Shown piece after piece: positions 1-12,108 of a stretch of 64,000 bases of DNA. Source of the DNA: Bidens hawaiensis. Lineage: Eukaryota; Streptophyta; Magnoliopsida; Asterales; Asteraceae. The stretch covers positions 186,001 through 250,000 of the forward strand of contig JAIQDT010002840.1 in NCBI GenBank assembly GCA_021521415.1. The letters are read 5' to 3'. How positions within the stretch are numbered: position 1 is the stretch's first letter; every line of letters starts with the position of its first letter. The position numbers and the translations under genes were made by a program. The notes beneath the pieces were generated by a model that worked only from the letters and a program-made list of their open reading frames with translations, did not search any database and was not told the DNA's origin.

Positions 1-596
1 ATACAACATAACGTAATGTGATGTAATATAATATATAGTGTGACGTTAAGGCAGTCACATCCCATCACTATCTTTAATCTCATTCTTAAATATAAGGAAT
101 AATGACAACGAAAAAAACATACAATACTCATGTACATCTCATCCCAATCTCCATTCACATATTTTATTTTATAGAAAATCATCCAAACACTCAAATTTGT
201 TTGTTATTGTTCATCCATGTATGTGAGTGGAAGAAAGATAAAAAGAGAATAAGAAAAATAAATATGGGATAATCGATTATAGATAAATATGGGAATTAGA
301 TGTAGGAGGTTATTAAAAGGTGATATACAAATTTAGGAAAATGTGATTTTAAGTCGAATTACAGGGTTGGGGATGGGATGTAATGTGATGTGATGTGAAT
401 GCAATAATGTAATATTATTGAATTGCACAATCTAGGCTATAATATGATACGTTACCATATCACATAGTGCAATACAATATATTACATTATAATACTGTAT
501 GACATGATATGGTGTGATATGGCACGGTATGGTATGGTATGGTATGGTATGCTTGGTGTTTTCTAGCCTAAAACTACACAAACAATGCATCACAAT
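1..596. other. AT-rich flank without a recognisable gene
   Basis: I see no coding similarity here, only short low-complexity ORFs. The stretch contains imperfect TGATG/TAATG repeats near 360-410 and a GGTAT array near 525. It directly abuts a truncated LTR end at 597, so it is either host flank or DNA that replaced the missing part of that LTR. Confidence 0.6.
525..551. repeat. GGTAT pentanucleotide microsatellite
   Basis: About five GGTAT units in a row follow looser GATATGGTGTG repeats. It lies about 45 bp from the point where the left LTR of element A breaks off, so it may have been involved in the truncation. Confidence 0.85.
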
Positions 597-668
597 ATAC
601 GCACAAAACACAAAACAAAACAAAACCAAACGCAAACTAAGTACAAACCAATTAATACGGACCCAACA
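597..668 (-). repeat. Element A, truncated 3' LTR (last 72 bp on the plus strand)
   Basis: The sequence matches the outer end of the intact LTR at 33659-33727, including the run of ACAAAACA units and the terminal CCCAACA. Similarity stops abruptly near 592-597, so about 295 bp of the 367 bp LTR are missing. A polypurine tract follows immediately at 669, which identifies this as the 3' LTR of a minus-strand element. Confidence 0.8.
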
Positions 669-676
669 ATCTCCCC
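669..676 (-). promoter_or_regulatory. Element A polypurine tract
   Basis: On the minus strand this reads GGGGAGAT and directly abuts the LTR end at 668, the usual position of the primer for plus-strand DNA synthesis. Confidence 0.7.
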
Positions 677-696
677 ATTGGTTTGTATTTTCGTAT

Positions 697-3185
697 TCAA
701 TCGTGTTCCATAATGTTCACGTCTGCATCTTTCAGTTTACCAACCCAAAAACCCATTCTTATAATTGATGCCACCATCATTGTATATTCTTTGGCAGCAG
801 CCTCAAATATTGGTACAGTAACAATCTGAAAATTGCTAAGAGTATTGATATCTATCTCTCCAAACTTCAGTAAATCCTTTGGATCGACAAAAAGGAATTG
901 TCCCTTTTTCAGATGGATAACAACAGTAGCTGTTTCACTATCATACGTCCTAAACCTCATCTCGTCAAGTGATCCATCTGTAATTGAATTAGGAAAAGGA
1001 ATGTGAGTTGCCTTGTTAGTCGCTGGCCACATTTACCATCGTCTTTCCTGTCCTTGGGTTTTGAAAGCCCTTAGCTTTCTTCAAGAACGATTCAGAAGTT
1101 GTAATGTTTGGGATTCCCTGATCGACTTGTTTCCTCAAGAATATGTAGCCCTCTTATCATGATTTGGATTGTGGAACGAAGCATTGATAAGGTCGCTGAG
1201 ATCTACCTTTTTCCAGGATCCAAAGTCCTTCATCTTCTTGTGATACTCGGTATTCCCAGACCTTCGTTACACCCACCACATATTCTTGTCAACGTCGAAC
1301 CCCCGAGCATAATGGCAGATCGATCACCGTACTTGTCTGAGAAACCCTTCTTGAATTTATCAATAAACTTGTTTGGATGATCAGAATATTCAACATTCTA
1401 ATTAGAATTCTTCATAACAAGGATCTTCTTTTGGAGTCTGTCAGATTGTTCAACTATTCTTGGAGGTGCAGAGAGATATTTTTCCAGTGGTTCAGATGGA
1501 TCTATATTTGTGGTTGGACGACCACTGGAACTGCCACCTTGATCATCAACGGGTGTCTTTGAAACAAAGTCTTCACTGCTTAAAAATTCATCTACAAACT
1601 TCTGAATGAGTTTCTGTTGGATGTCCAAGTACATAGCAGTAAGACCACCCATATTAGGCTGAAGCTCCTTGATCTTTAAGTCTTTATCTGAGTTGCTAGC
1701 TTCAAGTTCTTGAATGCACACGTCCTTCACAACTGAGTGTTGTTCGAGTTCAAAGACTCGACGTTGTAAAGCTTGCACATCCACATGTTCAGCATCATGT
1801 GTAATCCCCTTGTCCTTATCCTGCAAAAATTTATTTTGCATAGCCAGAATGTGAGCAATATTCTCAGTAGCACTTGAGCTGGAATGACCAATCAGGTTAG
1901 ATGATCCCGATGGCTCGTCAATAAATGGGATATCAGCTTCAAAGTCAAACTCATGAGAAATGCCATAAAAAATCTTTTCTTGAGTTTTAGGTTCAGCTGA
2001 GGATGGACCTGTATCAACGCGAGTCTCAGCAGTTTTCGACTCACGTTCTGGTTGTTGGCTTCTTGTTGTTGTTGTTGTTGTTCTAGTAGTTTCAGTAACC
2101 AGCACGCCGGGTCTTGGATCTTTCTTTCTTCGCTTACGTGGAATAAGATTGGCAGCTGGTTCTTCAGGAGCATCTTCATCTTGTGTCTCAGTAACTGATT
2201 GAGGAGGTTTCAATGCAGTCGACTGGAGCTGTTTTTTGAATTTCTCAAACTCCTTTAACTGATCAGGAATAGGAGCACTTTCAGTTTCTTGGTGCTCAAT
2301 CTCCATGTGTTGTACAGAAGAATCTTCAGGTTCATCATCATCATCTGAAATGGTTTGAAACGTAGAAATACGCCTATGAGCAGGAATCACATGCTCAGCA
2401 ACAACTTGAGCACTGGCAGGAACATGTTCAGTTTCAGCAAACTTTCTGAATTTAACCATTTCATGAAGGCTTTTGTAAACGACCTTCGACTCCTGAACTG
2501 CTTCATTAACCGAAAGTATTGGGTCCCATGGCTTTCAGATCTAGCGTCTCTACAGATTTAACAAGGTCAGGATAATGTGAGTCAAAGATCATCTGTAGAA
2601 AGCTATGGTACATGAGGAACATCTCCTTCTTCTTTCCCTTCAGGTTGCTCATCATCTCATCGAAAACAAACTTTGAATAATTTTAGTTTCAGTTCATGAT
2701 CAGAGCAACCACAACCGACATCTGATGTGGCTAATCTCGTATGATCCCCATTTGCGTCCTGACACGCATGCAAAGAACATGTGAATCAGGAACCTCCAGT
2801 GTGGATGGAAAAGCTTCTTTATAACTGGGGGGTAGGCTCCTTCGTAACCCATCCTGACTATAACTTCAGTAACGACATCAGTTGAATATTCCGTTGGGTA
2901 GTCTAGTTGATCGCCGAATAAAAGAACTTCACGTATAATGGCCTATGAGATGACAACCTGCTTCTTTTGAACTGTGGAGTCAATAGTAACAGCTCCACCG
3001 ACCCCTCGTTGATTAATAGAGGCATTATTCTAGAACTCCGTGATCATCTTCTTACATAAAACATGAGTTTCTTGTGTTGAGCCCCATTATCATGGATTTA
3101 AATTCTTTATTTGCCAGGGTTGGATCATTCAAGCATCCAGCTATATTGTGAGTATCAACAAACTTTAATTGTGCTTGATCAGCCA
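697..3185 (-). pseudogene. Element A post-pol ORF (Sirevirus-type extra gene), decayed
   Basis: The reading frame starts at an ATG at 3185 with residues MADQ, the same start as the post-pol ORFs of elements B1 and B2. Open pieces lie at 3185-3060, 2459-1398 (353 codons) and 1032-697, separated by stops and frameshifts. Near 2640 the translation contains KKEMFLMYHSFLQ, which aligns with KKKFLMYPRFLQ in the B copies, so the proteins are homologous. The 353-codon piece has an acidic segment (DDDDEPED), a basic RKRRKK patch, a TTRTTTTTTR stretch and a heptad-like coiled coil near 1650-1780. I see no signal peptide or clear membrane segment. Sireviruses such as soybean SIRE1 are known to carry a gene in this place that is often called envelope-like. 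The function is unknown. Confidence 0.6.
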
Positions 3186-5501
3186 TTACTGCAACAAACG
3201 AGTCAAGTTAGTAAAATTCACTTAATTTAATCAACAATCTTAATATTTTGAGGACACATATTAAATTTACAAGACATCAGGGACCAAACATGATAATATC
3301 AGATTATATGGATCATAAATGTAAATTAATAATAATTTAATATTAGATTTCGGTCCAAGGGAAAGTTTTCTGTCTACACGATGAGATTTCATTCGAAGTT
3401 ATGGTTCTATGTCCACGGTTTCAATCCAGATTGGGGTTTTCTGTCCTGTCCCACCGAGAAAGAGAGTTCTCGGTCATTCTAGGTAGTTCTCGGTCAACAA
3501 GCCAACTGAGAACTCTTATTTTGACCACGCATTTACGGTCAAAATAACCCGAAAACCCTGATTTTGGCTTGAGAGACTGGTCTTCTTCTCCAACAAAAAT
3601 CACCATTGAAAACAAAAACCTACGACTTTTTGAATCTCTCAATACACTCCAACACAATTCACGGCCATATCTAAATCGATCTTAATCACTAAAGTCTATC
3701 ACATGAAAACCAATCAATTTAATCAAACACCACTGACAATGGACCAAACAAGCTTTCCTTTTTGTCCCTTTACCTGTTAATAATAGGAGATCACAAGATA
3801 ATTTGAAACACAAGGGCTGATTAATCTTGATTAGAAAAGAAGATCAAGGGGTTTTCGGCTTGAGATATAATTGAGAGTTAAGAAATTTGAAAATGTGAAC
3901 TCAATAATGCAGATCCAATGTCTTTTATATTAAAATAACTCCATACGGGCAGAAAACCCTGATGGGCCGAGATCTAAAGGAGGTCAGGCCCAAGACACCT
4001 TGTTTAATCCAATCTGAAAGGTCACATGAGCTGAAAAGGTTTTAAGCCCAACACAAACTTGATCCATGGTATTAAAACCGATTTCTTATAGTATCCTTTT
4101 CGACGAGAGTAATTAAGAAGTGAAAATAAAATAGATGAAATAAAATAAAACCAAAAATAATAATTTAAAACAAAATGAATCACCTAGTCATCTTGTAATT
4201 TGGCAAAGTTTTGGGATCAAATTTCAGTTTTGATAAAAACGCCGCCTTTACGAAAAGATCCGAACATGGAAACATATTGATTAAGATGCTTTCACAAAGA
4301 TTCATGTTCATCGTTATTATGACATAAAGAGACATGTTGATAGCAGTTATAATAAATTTAGTATGATATTCATTGCATCAGTGATACGAGTTAGGTTCAG
4401 TTAGGCATAAATCTTAGATGGACATCACTAATGGACATGTGATGCCTCTTATCTCTTCTCAAAGCATATTTGGCTTTCCCCAGATCACCCCAATTTGACT
4501 CCAACCTGCTAGTTCTTGATCAAAATGTTTTATAAATAATAAAAATTTTAAGCTTTAAGGTTGAACGTTGGATTTATATGCCTTTCATTCAGAGTGTTTA
4601 GGACTTATTTGGATGCCCCACCCTTGTAGTTCTCGTTTGGCCCTTTAAGCTTTAAAAAAGATTTTAATAATGCATACACACACACACACATATATATATA
4701 TGAAACTCAAAGCATTTTTTTAATAATAACTCATAATATTTTTGGTGATCAAGACACTAACGGGCTCGTGTATGACTGGGTAATTACCTTTCTGCCTATC
4801 ATTCGGAGAGATGTATGTGGAGACATGCACATTTCTTCAAAATGACCCTCCACAGTAAGTTTAGCAAATTTAGTTTATATCACTTCAACTTTTACGCATC
4901 ATGGAAAGCTACTATGCAAATAAATGACTGTTCTAGAGCCTTTTAAGCTTAATAACTTCACCCGTTAGGTACACATAATCAATTTTTCTATCATTTTCCA
5001 AAGGTTGGATCAGTTTTCATTTGAAAAAAATTTTGAAGCTTCTGAAAAGCTGTTAGCTGAATAATCATATCACTTCCCAGATAATTACAGAATACAATTT
5101 AAAATTCAGTCGCGACGGTCACTCTTAGTTCTCAGGTGAATGGCAATCCCGTATATCCACAAGTGGTTAACAGGACCAAACATATATATAGATACATGCC
5201 CCTCAAACTTAGAACAACCGACATAATTTTAAGCGAAAGAATTAAAAACAATACACGTCGCAGTCGCCCCAGATGCTTTCAGTCTTTAGGTAAATGGCTA
5301 TCCTATACGTCTACAAGTAGATTACATGACCAAACATATACAAGTATATGTCCTTCAAACTTGAGCAACCGACACAATTTTAAGCGAAAGTGAAGAAAAC
5401 AGATTTTTTTTTATTTTTTTAATAAAACACACACACTCTTTTTTGATTTTTTTTATTTTTCTCCCCCTAAATTTGTGCAAAAAGTAGAAATATGTAAAAA
5501 T
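3186..5501. other. Element A spacer between pol and the post-pol ORF
   Basis: About 2.3 kb of non-coding DNA. It holds GTTCTCGGTC words at 3450-3515, a stretch near 4440-4540 that resembles the B spacers (the shared phrase CACCCCAA-TTGACT followed by TTGATCAAAA), a CA/TA microsatellite near 4676-4700, and two tandem copies of a unit of about 105 bp (5134-5390). A T-rich stretch at 5400-5470 precedes the end of pol. No gene is visible. Confidence 0.65.
5134..5390. repeat. Two tandem copies of a ~105 bp post-pol unit (element A)
   Basis: Copies lie at 5134-5239 and 5288-5390, 154 bp apart. Each starts AGGTRAATGGC, has a central ACCAAACATATA, and ends with AACCGACAYAATTTTAAGCG. Related units occur at the same genetic position in B1 (one copy, 22590-22703) and B2 (two copies, 50415-50673). 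Confidence 0.75.
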
Positions 5502-7035
5502 TTAACCTAAAAAGGACTCAATCATCGAATCAGAGCATATTAAGAAACTCCACAAGCACATTAAATCTGGTTGTTTCGACTGTTTTGCAAATAAGTCCGC
5601 CACATTATTATCAGTGTGTAGTTGTTCAAGATGAATCAATTTACGGTCATAATAGTCATGAATAAAATGAATTTTAATATCGATGTGCTTGGTTTTTGAA
5701 AGCTGAACGGGATTTTTAACAATTGAAATAGCAACATCATTATCACAAAATATAGGGGTGTCAAGAAATTCCAAACCGTAATCGAGCAATTGATGTTGCA
5801 TCCAGATAGCCTGTGAGCAGCAAGCTGACGCAGCAACATATTCAGCCTCTACAGTGGATGTGGACACCATTTGTTGTTTCTTGCACTGCCATGAAATGTG
5901 TCGATCACCCAAAAACAAACACCCAGCGGATGTGGATTTCCTGTCAATATCACCTCCACCATAGTTGCTATCAGCAAAAGCATACAAATCAAAATCTGAG
6001 TTTTTGGGATACCAAAGACCAAGCTTCGGTTGCCCTTTCAGATATCTAAAAATTTGTTTAACAACAATTAAATGAGAGTTTAGGATTAGCCTGGAAGCTA
6101 GCACATTGGCAGACAGCATGATGGCAGGGCGGTTGGCGGTAAGATACATCAGGGATCCGTTCATTGATCTATATTACGTTTGTTCTACGGGATTCCGTTC
6201 AGGATCAGAAGACAGAAGTGGTCTTTCCGCCATGGGAGTTGTCGCGCTCTTGGAGTCTTGAAAGTCAAACTTCGCAAGCATATCTTCAACATGCTTTCAT
6301 TGATGCAACAAAATTCCCGTCGAACTCTGACGAACTTGCAATCTTAGAAACGTTGTCATTTCTCCAACGAACTCATTTCAAATCTCTTCTTCATCACTTC
6401 TTCAAATTCAGAACACAAATCAGTACTTATAGACCCAAAAATGATATCATCCATGTAAATTTGAACCGGAATCAAATCTTTCACAACAGTTTTAAGGAAA
6501 AAAGTTTGATCAATGGTTCCTCTCTTGTAGCCGTGTCCCAGAAGATGAGCGGTCAAGGTTTCATACCACGCCCGAGGCGCTTGATGAAGACCATATAGTG
6601 CCTTATCTAACTTGTAGACATGAGATGAATTATTTGAATCAAAAAACCCTGGTGGCGGATCCACATAAAGCTCCTCCTTAACTTCTTCATACAGAAACAC
6701 GGTGTTGACATCCATCTGATAGACCGTGAAGCCCATGTATGACGCGTATGCCAGAAAGATCCGAATGGCCTCAAAACCTAGCCACGGGAGCATACACTTC
6801 AGTATAGTCTAACCCTTCAACATGTCGAAAACCACGAACAACTAGCTAAGCCTTATTTCGAACGATAACCCCCCGTATCATCTTGCCTGTTGCGGAAGAC
6901 CCATCTGTATCCAACGATTTCTTTCCAACTGGCAGCTCGACCAATCTCCAAACTTTGAGGTTGTCGAACTGATTCAATTCCTCATGCATAGCATCCACTC
7001 AGCTTGGCTTTCGAAGTGCCATTTCCACTGATTTA
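5502..7035 (-). pseudogene. pol: Element A Copia reverse transcriptase and RNase H, decayed
   Basis: Read from right to left, the RT begins near 7035 (EELNQFDNLKVW), carries [20 protein letters not shown] and KALYGLHQAPRAWYE, and has an intact catalytic YMDD at 6446-6457. RNase H follows in 6164-5502 with NGSLMYLTANRP, YAFADSNYGG, SWQCKKQQMVSTSTVEAEYV and SKTKHIDIKIHFI. These are the standard Ty1/Copia RT and RNase H signatures. The pieces change frame near 6164-6300 and stops interrupt the N-terminal part above 6793. It is not functional as it stands. It continues leftward from the linker at 7036-7546. Confidence 0.9.
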
Positions 7036-7546
7036 AGCTCAATCTAAGAGATGAAACAAGAAAACAAACAACTGTTGATGTGTCAGGTCTGAATTCTGGT
7101 GGACACACCTGTTTCAAGAGGACCTATGACATTTTCAATTGAATGATCTCGCTAAATTCTTGATGGAATTAATTGCCCGAGAACATAACTAGTGGAAGGT
7201 AAGTTTGATAGATCTTCAAGAATTTCAGTGATAGGGCTAATCCATCAAGACGTTGCCGTACTGTGTGAGTACGAGGTAATGGAAATGTATTCATTAGGAA
7301 TGATATCTGGAAATAAGGTACTTTCGAAAATTTGACGAATCAGACTCTCTCCCTCACTGATGTAGTGTTAACGGTAGGTGTTGGCGAAGACACAGCCTCG
7401 GTATCCTTTTCTTGTTGATCGTCTGACAATGGTTGAGCAGTATCTGATGATTCTGGAGGATCAATACCCAGCACTGGAGACATGTGAGTGTCAGCAGACA
7501 TTTCTTCTTCCTCATTAGCAGAATTTGAAACTCCGGCACCCGAAAT
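7036..7546 (-). pseudogene. pol: Element A integrase-RT linker (left part)
   Basis: This poorly conserved region joins integrase to RT in Copia polyproteins. An open stretch (7546-7340) is rich in Glu, Asp, Ser and Thr (ANEEEEMSAD, PPESSDTAQP), typical of such linkers. Stops lie between 7340 and 7036. On the right the linker is interrupted by the plus-strand remnant at 7547-8144. Its other half (GPDWLFDYNEL) resumes at about 8145-8180. Confidence 0.6.
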
Positions 7547-8144
7547 TGTTAGCGCACGGTTTGTGACTGGTGATTTGCAGTTAAAGTATTCAAGATTAAA
7601 GTATTCGATAGCTACGGAAAAGGGGGTGTCTGTTAGTGCACTGTTTTGGTTGTCCGTAGCGATCGAATAAGTTATAGATAGTCTAGTATAATCAATGTAA
7701 ATGGCCCATTCGCTATGGATTGCATAGCGAATGAGGCCCATTCGTTATAGTCTAAGCTAGTTTGTTAAGTTTATAAGCCCATTCGTTATGTAATATAGCA
7801 AATGGAGGCTGGTTCGTTAAGTTATCATCATTCGTTATGTAATCATAACGAATGGAGTCTAATTCGTTATGAAGATATAACGAATTAGACTAAATTAACG
7901 AACTGGAGCATATTGGCTATAAATAGGCTAATTCATGCTCATAATTATGTGTGTACATATTTATAGATCTAGTTCTATGTAATTATGCTCTCAATAATGT
8001 ATTCACTCCATATTTATCAATAAAACCGTATTTAAAGTATTCATGTTCGTATTGTATAATCGATGTATCGACGTGGCTAGATCTTGGAAGGTTTCAACAG
8101 AAATATCTGTGTCAACAACTGGAAATACGTTGAAAGGTCTAACA
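7547..8144 (+). mobile_element. Internally deleted B-related Copia remnant (5' LTR start, PPT, full 3' LTR)
   Basis: The stretch starts TGTTAGCGCACGGTTT, nearly identical to the coding-strand LTR start of B1 and B2, keeps about 70 bp of LTR-like sequence (including GTTAAAGTATT), then jumps to a polypurine tract (7618-7630, AAAAGGGGGTGTC) followed by a complete LTR at 7631-8144. It lies in opposite orientation to its host element A and interrupts the coding of A exactly between NEL and ISGAG. I see no clear 5 bp target duplication, so either it has mutated or the deletion also removed flank. Confidence 0.7.
7631..8144 (+). repeat. B-related LTR (514 bp) with TG/CA ends
   Basis: Termini are TGTTAG and CTAACA, a perfect 6 bp inverted repeat. 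It carries repeated ATTCGYTA/TARCGAAT words, for example the inverted pair ATTCGCTATGG and CATAGCGAAT near 7708-7730, and a TATA-box candidate CTATAAATAG near 7918. It resembles the B1/B2 LTRs in ends and word content but is clearly diverged, so it comes from a related subfamily. Confidence 0.8.
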
Positions 8145-9030
8145 GTTCATTATAATCGAATAACCAGTCGGGACCAACACGAGAATCAGTCTCGTTCTCT
8201 TCTAACCAACGCACATCATACGATTCTGCTATCTGCTTGGGTGACTTGTTGTAGACTCTGTAGGCAGTATGACCAGCATACCCAAAAAAATATCAATTAA
8301 ACTTCGGAGTCGATTCAAGATTCAGCAAAGTACATGGACAGCCAAACGCCCGGAAGTGAGCAACGGTGGTCTTGTGACCATAGATAATCTCATATGGAGT
8401 CTTTATTTGAGACTTGTTGATTAGTACTCAATTTTGAATGTAACATGCAGTGTTAACAGCTTCAGCCTACAGAAACAATGGCAACTTTGAATCACACAAC
8501 AGGGTTCTTGCTACCTCTATAAGAGTTATGTTCCTCTGTTCGGCAACACCATTTTGGTGCGGTGTCCAAGCTGAACTGTGCTGTCGAAGTACCCCTTTTC
8601 TGCATAAAAATAGTTTAGCGTAGAATTCTTAAATTTTGTGCCATTGTCACATCGAATGCCCTTCAGATTTAAGTTAAGTTGATTCTCCATAAGCACCACG
8701 AATCGTTTGATCAATTCTGTAGTTTCACTCGTATTTGACAAGAAAAACACCCAGGTAAAACGTGAGTACTCATTTGTAATAACAAGACAATAAGAGCTAC
8801 GAGAAAGACTCCAAACATGAACTAGACCGAACAAGTCCATATGAAATAACTGAAAAACTGATGAAATTGTATTAACCAGTTTTGGCTTATGAGATTTGAG
8901 ATTCTGTTTACCCAAAGCACAAGCCACACACTTTTCAATGGTAACAAAATCTTTGATGGGTAAACCACACACCAAGTCGTTTTTAGCAAGACGATTTAAA
9001 TTTTTAACATTTGCATGACCAAGACGATGA
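8145..9030 (-). pseudogene. pol: Element A Copia integrase, decayed
   Basis: The zinc-binding region and core run from about 9000 leftward: CVACALGKQNLKSHKP, FHMDLFGLVHVWS (first catalytic Asp), YSRFTWVFFLS, IRCDNGTKFKN (second catalytic Asp), then in another frame near 8540-8580 HQNGVAEQRN and TLIEVARTLL (region of the catalytic Glu). The C-terminal part follows with FRAFGCPCTLLN near 8340-8360 and GPDWLFDYNEL at the insertion point of the 7547-8144 remnant. The order and motifs are those of Ty1/Copia integrase, which joins the cDNA to host DNA. At least two frameshifts and several stops make it inactive. Confidence 0.85.
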
Positions 9031-9470
9031 TGCTAGAGCATGGCGTTATGTTCTGACACTTTTGAAAACAAGCATGTTATTTCATCAGGAACATTTTTGT
9101 TCATGTCGATCATATAAACATTATCTTTTCTTTGTGATTGAACAAGATCCCAGTCTTCTGGTATAATAACACCAGGCTTCAAAATTAAACACTCTTTGTT
9201 AGTGAAATAGGTTGAAAAACCTTTGTCACAGATTTGCGAGACACTCAGCAGACCGTGCTTCAATTCATGAACAAAATTAGCATTTTCAAAATTTAATACA
9301 CCATTACTTGCAGTACCCTTCTGCGTAATCTTTCCTTTCTCTCCTCCCGCAAAGGAAACATATCCATCGTTAAAGATTTGAATGTCGTGTAGTTGGGAAA
9401 TGTCTCCTATTATGTGTCTGGAACAACCACTATCAACTTACCATGGTTTGATGATATTCCTCAATAGCTG
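9031..9470 (-). pseudogene. pol: Element A protease and GAG-pre-integrase domain
   Basis: The aspartic protease signature VDSGCSRHIIGD is encoded near 9410-9445 on the minus strand, followed by GYVSFAGGEKG and ITQKGTASNG. The pre-integrase domain follows (LLSVSQICDKGFSTYF, ECLILKPG, near 9130-9263). This is the usual Copia order of protease, pre-integrase domain, integrase. A stop at about 9033 separates it from the integrase frame. Confidence 0.8.
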
Positions 9471-10557
9471 TTCATGCACGACGTGCGATATTAGTTAGAC
9501 TTTGGTACCCAGTACATGGTAACACTGGGTGAACCTGATTGATCTACACTTGTCATGGGTTGCCATGATATATCTTCCCGGTTATCTAATATGGAATTCG
9601 ATGCCTTTTCATCGGAGACTTAGGCAACCATTCATGTTTACCATTATAAGATTTACTATTATTTGTATGACTGGATGGCTTCGTCTCTGGTTTGCGAGTG
9701 GGAGACACAGATGAATTTGTTTTCCTAACTTGTTTTTGTCCAGAAACCGAATTGGTTATTAAGACCGAAGCACAGTTTTTACCACCTTTATGAAACAAGT
9801 TAGGCTTGGTCTGATGAGGACTAAACCTACCAGATTTGTTTATGTTCCAATCACCGTCAGAAGGATTAGCCTGGTGATACCCGAAGTCTCATTGAAAGGT
9901 ATTACGAGGCATATTCCTCTGATAAAATCCATAATATGAGACATATGGATGGCGTGGACGGTTTCTAGCGATATGACCAGGAGTGCCACAATTAAAACAC
10001 GTTTGATGTTTTATATGAAATTCATTGTGGTCAACTCCTTGTCTGGGCCTGTTGTGTGGGCCAGTTCTCCTTGCCTGGTGTTTACAACTTGACACGTTGT
10101 TTGGTTTATCACCTTTCTGATTATTAGAGCATCCCTCTTTAATAAACTTAGGCGATGAGTATTTATTAGAATTTTTCGTATTATTAAACTTATTCAAACC
10201 CACATCACCAGATTTCAAAGTTTTAACAGAATCAACCACGCAATTGTCTTTGCTCTTAAAACCAGAGCGCATACAAACAGTCGAAATAACAGAATTCAAA
10301 ACAGGTCATTTTAAAGAAACATTAGAATTAATGTCTTTATTATTTGAAACACATGAATCATCATCCTCATCAGTCCAATCCTCAACAACTACTTTCTCTG
10401 CACATGAGGCAAACATATCAGTGTCATTCACCCCTGAGATTGACTCAGTAGCTTTTACTGAATTAGAAGCATCTTTGCCATTTTCATTGTTCTTACCATA
10501 TTTCATGGTTTTTACCTTTTCTTCTTGCTCTTTGGTAAGAGGAAGACAGGTGTAATT
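9471..10557 (-). pseudogene. gag: Element A gag C-terminal part with second zinc knuckle
   Basis: Open pieces at 10557-10306 and 10299-9889 encode a Lys/Asn/Ser-rich tail with an acidic WTDEDDDSCVSN segment and one CCHC knuckle near 9985-10000. The knuckle reads CFNCGTPGHIARNRP: the fourth ligand Cys is replaced by Arg, so zinc binding is probably lost. A third piece (9798-9586) is basic and Ser/Thr-rich. The N-terminal half of this gag lies 21 kb away at 31375-32778, separated by the nested Gypsy/B1/N insertion. The join at 10557/31375 falls within the gag frame. Confidence 0.7.
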
Positions 10558-12108
10558 TGTCATACCCCAAAAACCTTAACTTAACAGCGGAATACTTAAT
10601 CAACTAATTTGGGCGGTGACAGACGCCGTTTAGCTATCAGTATTTAAGCACAACATATTCGCATACAAGTTGGACTTTTATTTATTATAAAATATCATAA
10701 ATCGCACGTGTCATAGTACACGGTTTATTTAAAATACAAGTCCAACATTCAGGTACTACACCTGTTTTCCCACATCATCTCCACGAAGCACCCGCTTTCA
10801 TTAACCTGAAAAACATGTTTAAAATACACGTCAACACAATGGTTGGTGAGTTCTCAATGTTAAAAACTTATATTTTTAAACAAAGCTTTTCTTGGTTTCA
10901 TAAATACCACTCCGCCAATACGGCCCAAAGTCAGCGTTCATTGAAATAGAAAAAATATTAATTAACGGCTTACAATAATAAAAATATTTAAAAGCAAAAT
11001 TTCCTTTGTTAAAATATTATCAAAGAATTGACTCGTCCTTATTGGCACGAAATCAAACATCACATCGAAACCAGTCTTTGTCCCATGAAAATCGTTAGAC
11101 CCCTTTCGCTTAACGAATGTGTCGTTTTAACACAATTTTTCTTTGTCAATACAAAACCAGTAAATACACAAAGTCCCACTTTATTTATCTCAAAACTTCT
11201 TTGTCCATACTGGAACAAAGTTAACACAATACCATTTGTATAAGATCAAGGTCTACTTTCTTTTCACACAAGAAAGTTAATTTAAAATTATCCTCGGCCC
11301 TCGTTTACTATGACGGACGAATTGACCCCCCTTTCGCTATAATAACGAAAGTGTCATAAATTCAACATTTTGTTACATATTGTAGCGCCTATTTATGGCC
11401 TTGGATTATTTCTCATTTGAACTATTTATCTTTATCATTTATCCAGTGAATAAAGTTTCTTTTATTTAAATAGATTGTTTATTTAAGTCTACTTTTATCT
11501 TAGTTGTCTATCCTCATCAATCACAACTCATTTTACTAGCCTCAACAAATAATAAATTATCTCTTCTCAACTTTAAATATTTATACTTTTACGATTAAAA
11601 GATGTTTTAGCAATTTCCTTATTTTATTAAAACCCACTACAACTTTTTGAAATTGTTTTATACATTGGTAATTTATTAGTGTTTTAATTAAAATTCTTTA
11701 AATTTTTTGTTCCTCAAAATCATGTTTTATTCAAATATTTTGTAACTCACACAATGGGATGAGTTATGTGGACCATCCGACGATCTAAGTAATTACGGGT
11801 CGACACATAATTATCAAAGTCCTCGCATTTAAATCATAATTCGAATGATTGTGTGCCATAATATGGAATCGTAAGTAGTTGAGATAACGGTTCAAATGTA
11901 AAGATGATAAGGATATGGTGGATACGCTGCTGGTACATCCTATATATAAGTGCCCTTATCGAATTTTCATTTGGAGCGTTGCATCAACTATTAAGAGTTC
12001 TGTATAATGATTTATTTTAAATCATATTAAAAAATATTATTAAAATTTTAACGGTGTTGTTATAGTATTCTTTAATTTCAGGACGATATTCCCTAAAGTA
12101 TGGGAGAC
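10558..12108 (+). mobile_element. Gypsy-derived non-coding fragment upstream of a Tekay-like LTR
   Basis: Starts TGTCATACCCC, which mirrors the GGGGTGTGACA end at 31364-31374, and ends in a polypurine tract at 12087-12108. No protein motif survives. Two TTTCGCTWAACGAA-like words lie near 11106 and 11331. It could be the 3' internal tail of a Gypsy element, or an LTR of a second Gypsy element. I could not find matching 5 bp duplications around 10558 and 31374. Confidence 0.45.
12087..12108 (+). promoter_or_regulatory. Tekay-type polypurine tract next to LTR start
   Basis: The segment AGGACGATATTCCCTAAAG followed by TATGGGAGAC lies directly before TGTAACAACTCGG. The same arrangement (GGGACGAAATTTCTTAAAG, then TAGGGGATAC, then TGTGATATTCG) ends Gypsy element C at 63911-63950. 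This identifies the start of a Gypsy 3' LTR at 12109. Confidence 0.7.

Noticed and set aside
3421..3657. 78-codon minus-strand ORF
   Set aside because: Lies in the A spacer over the GTTCTCGGTC word cluster. No homologous frame in B.
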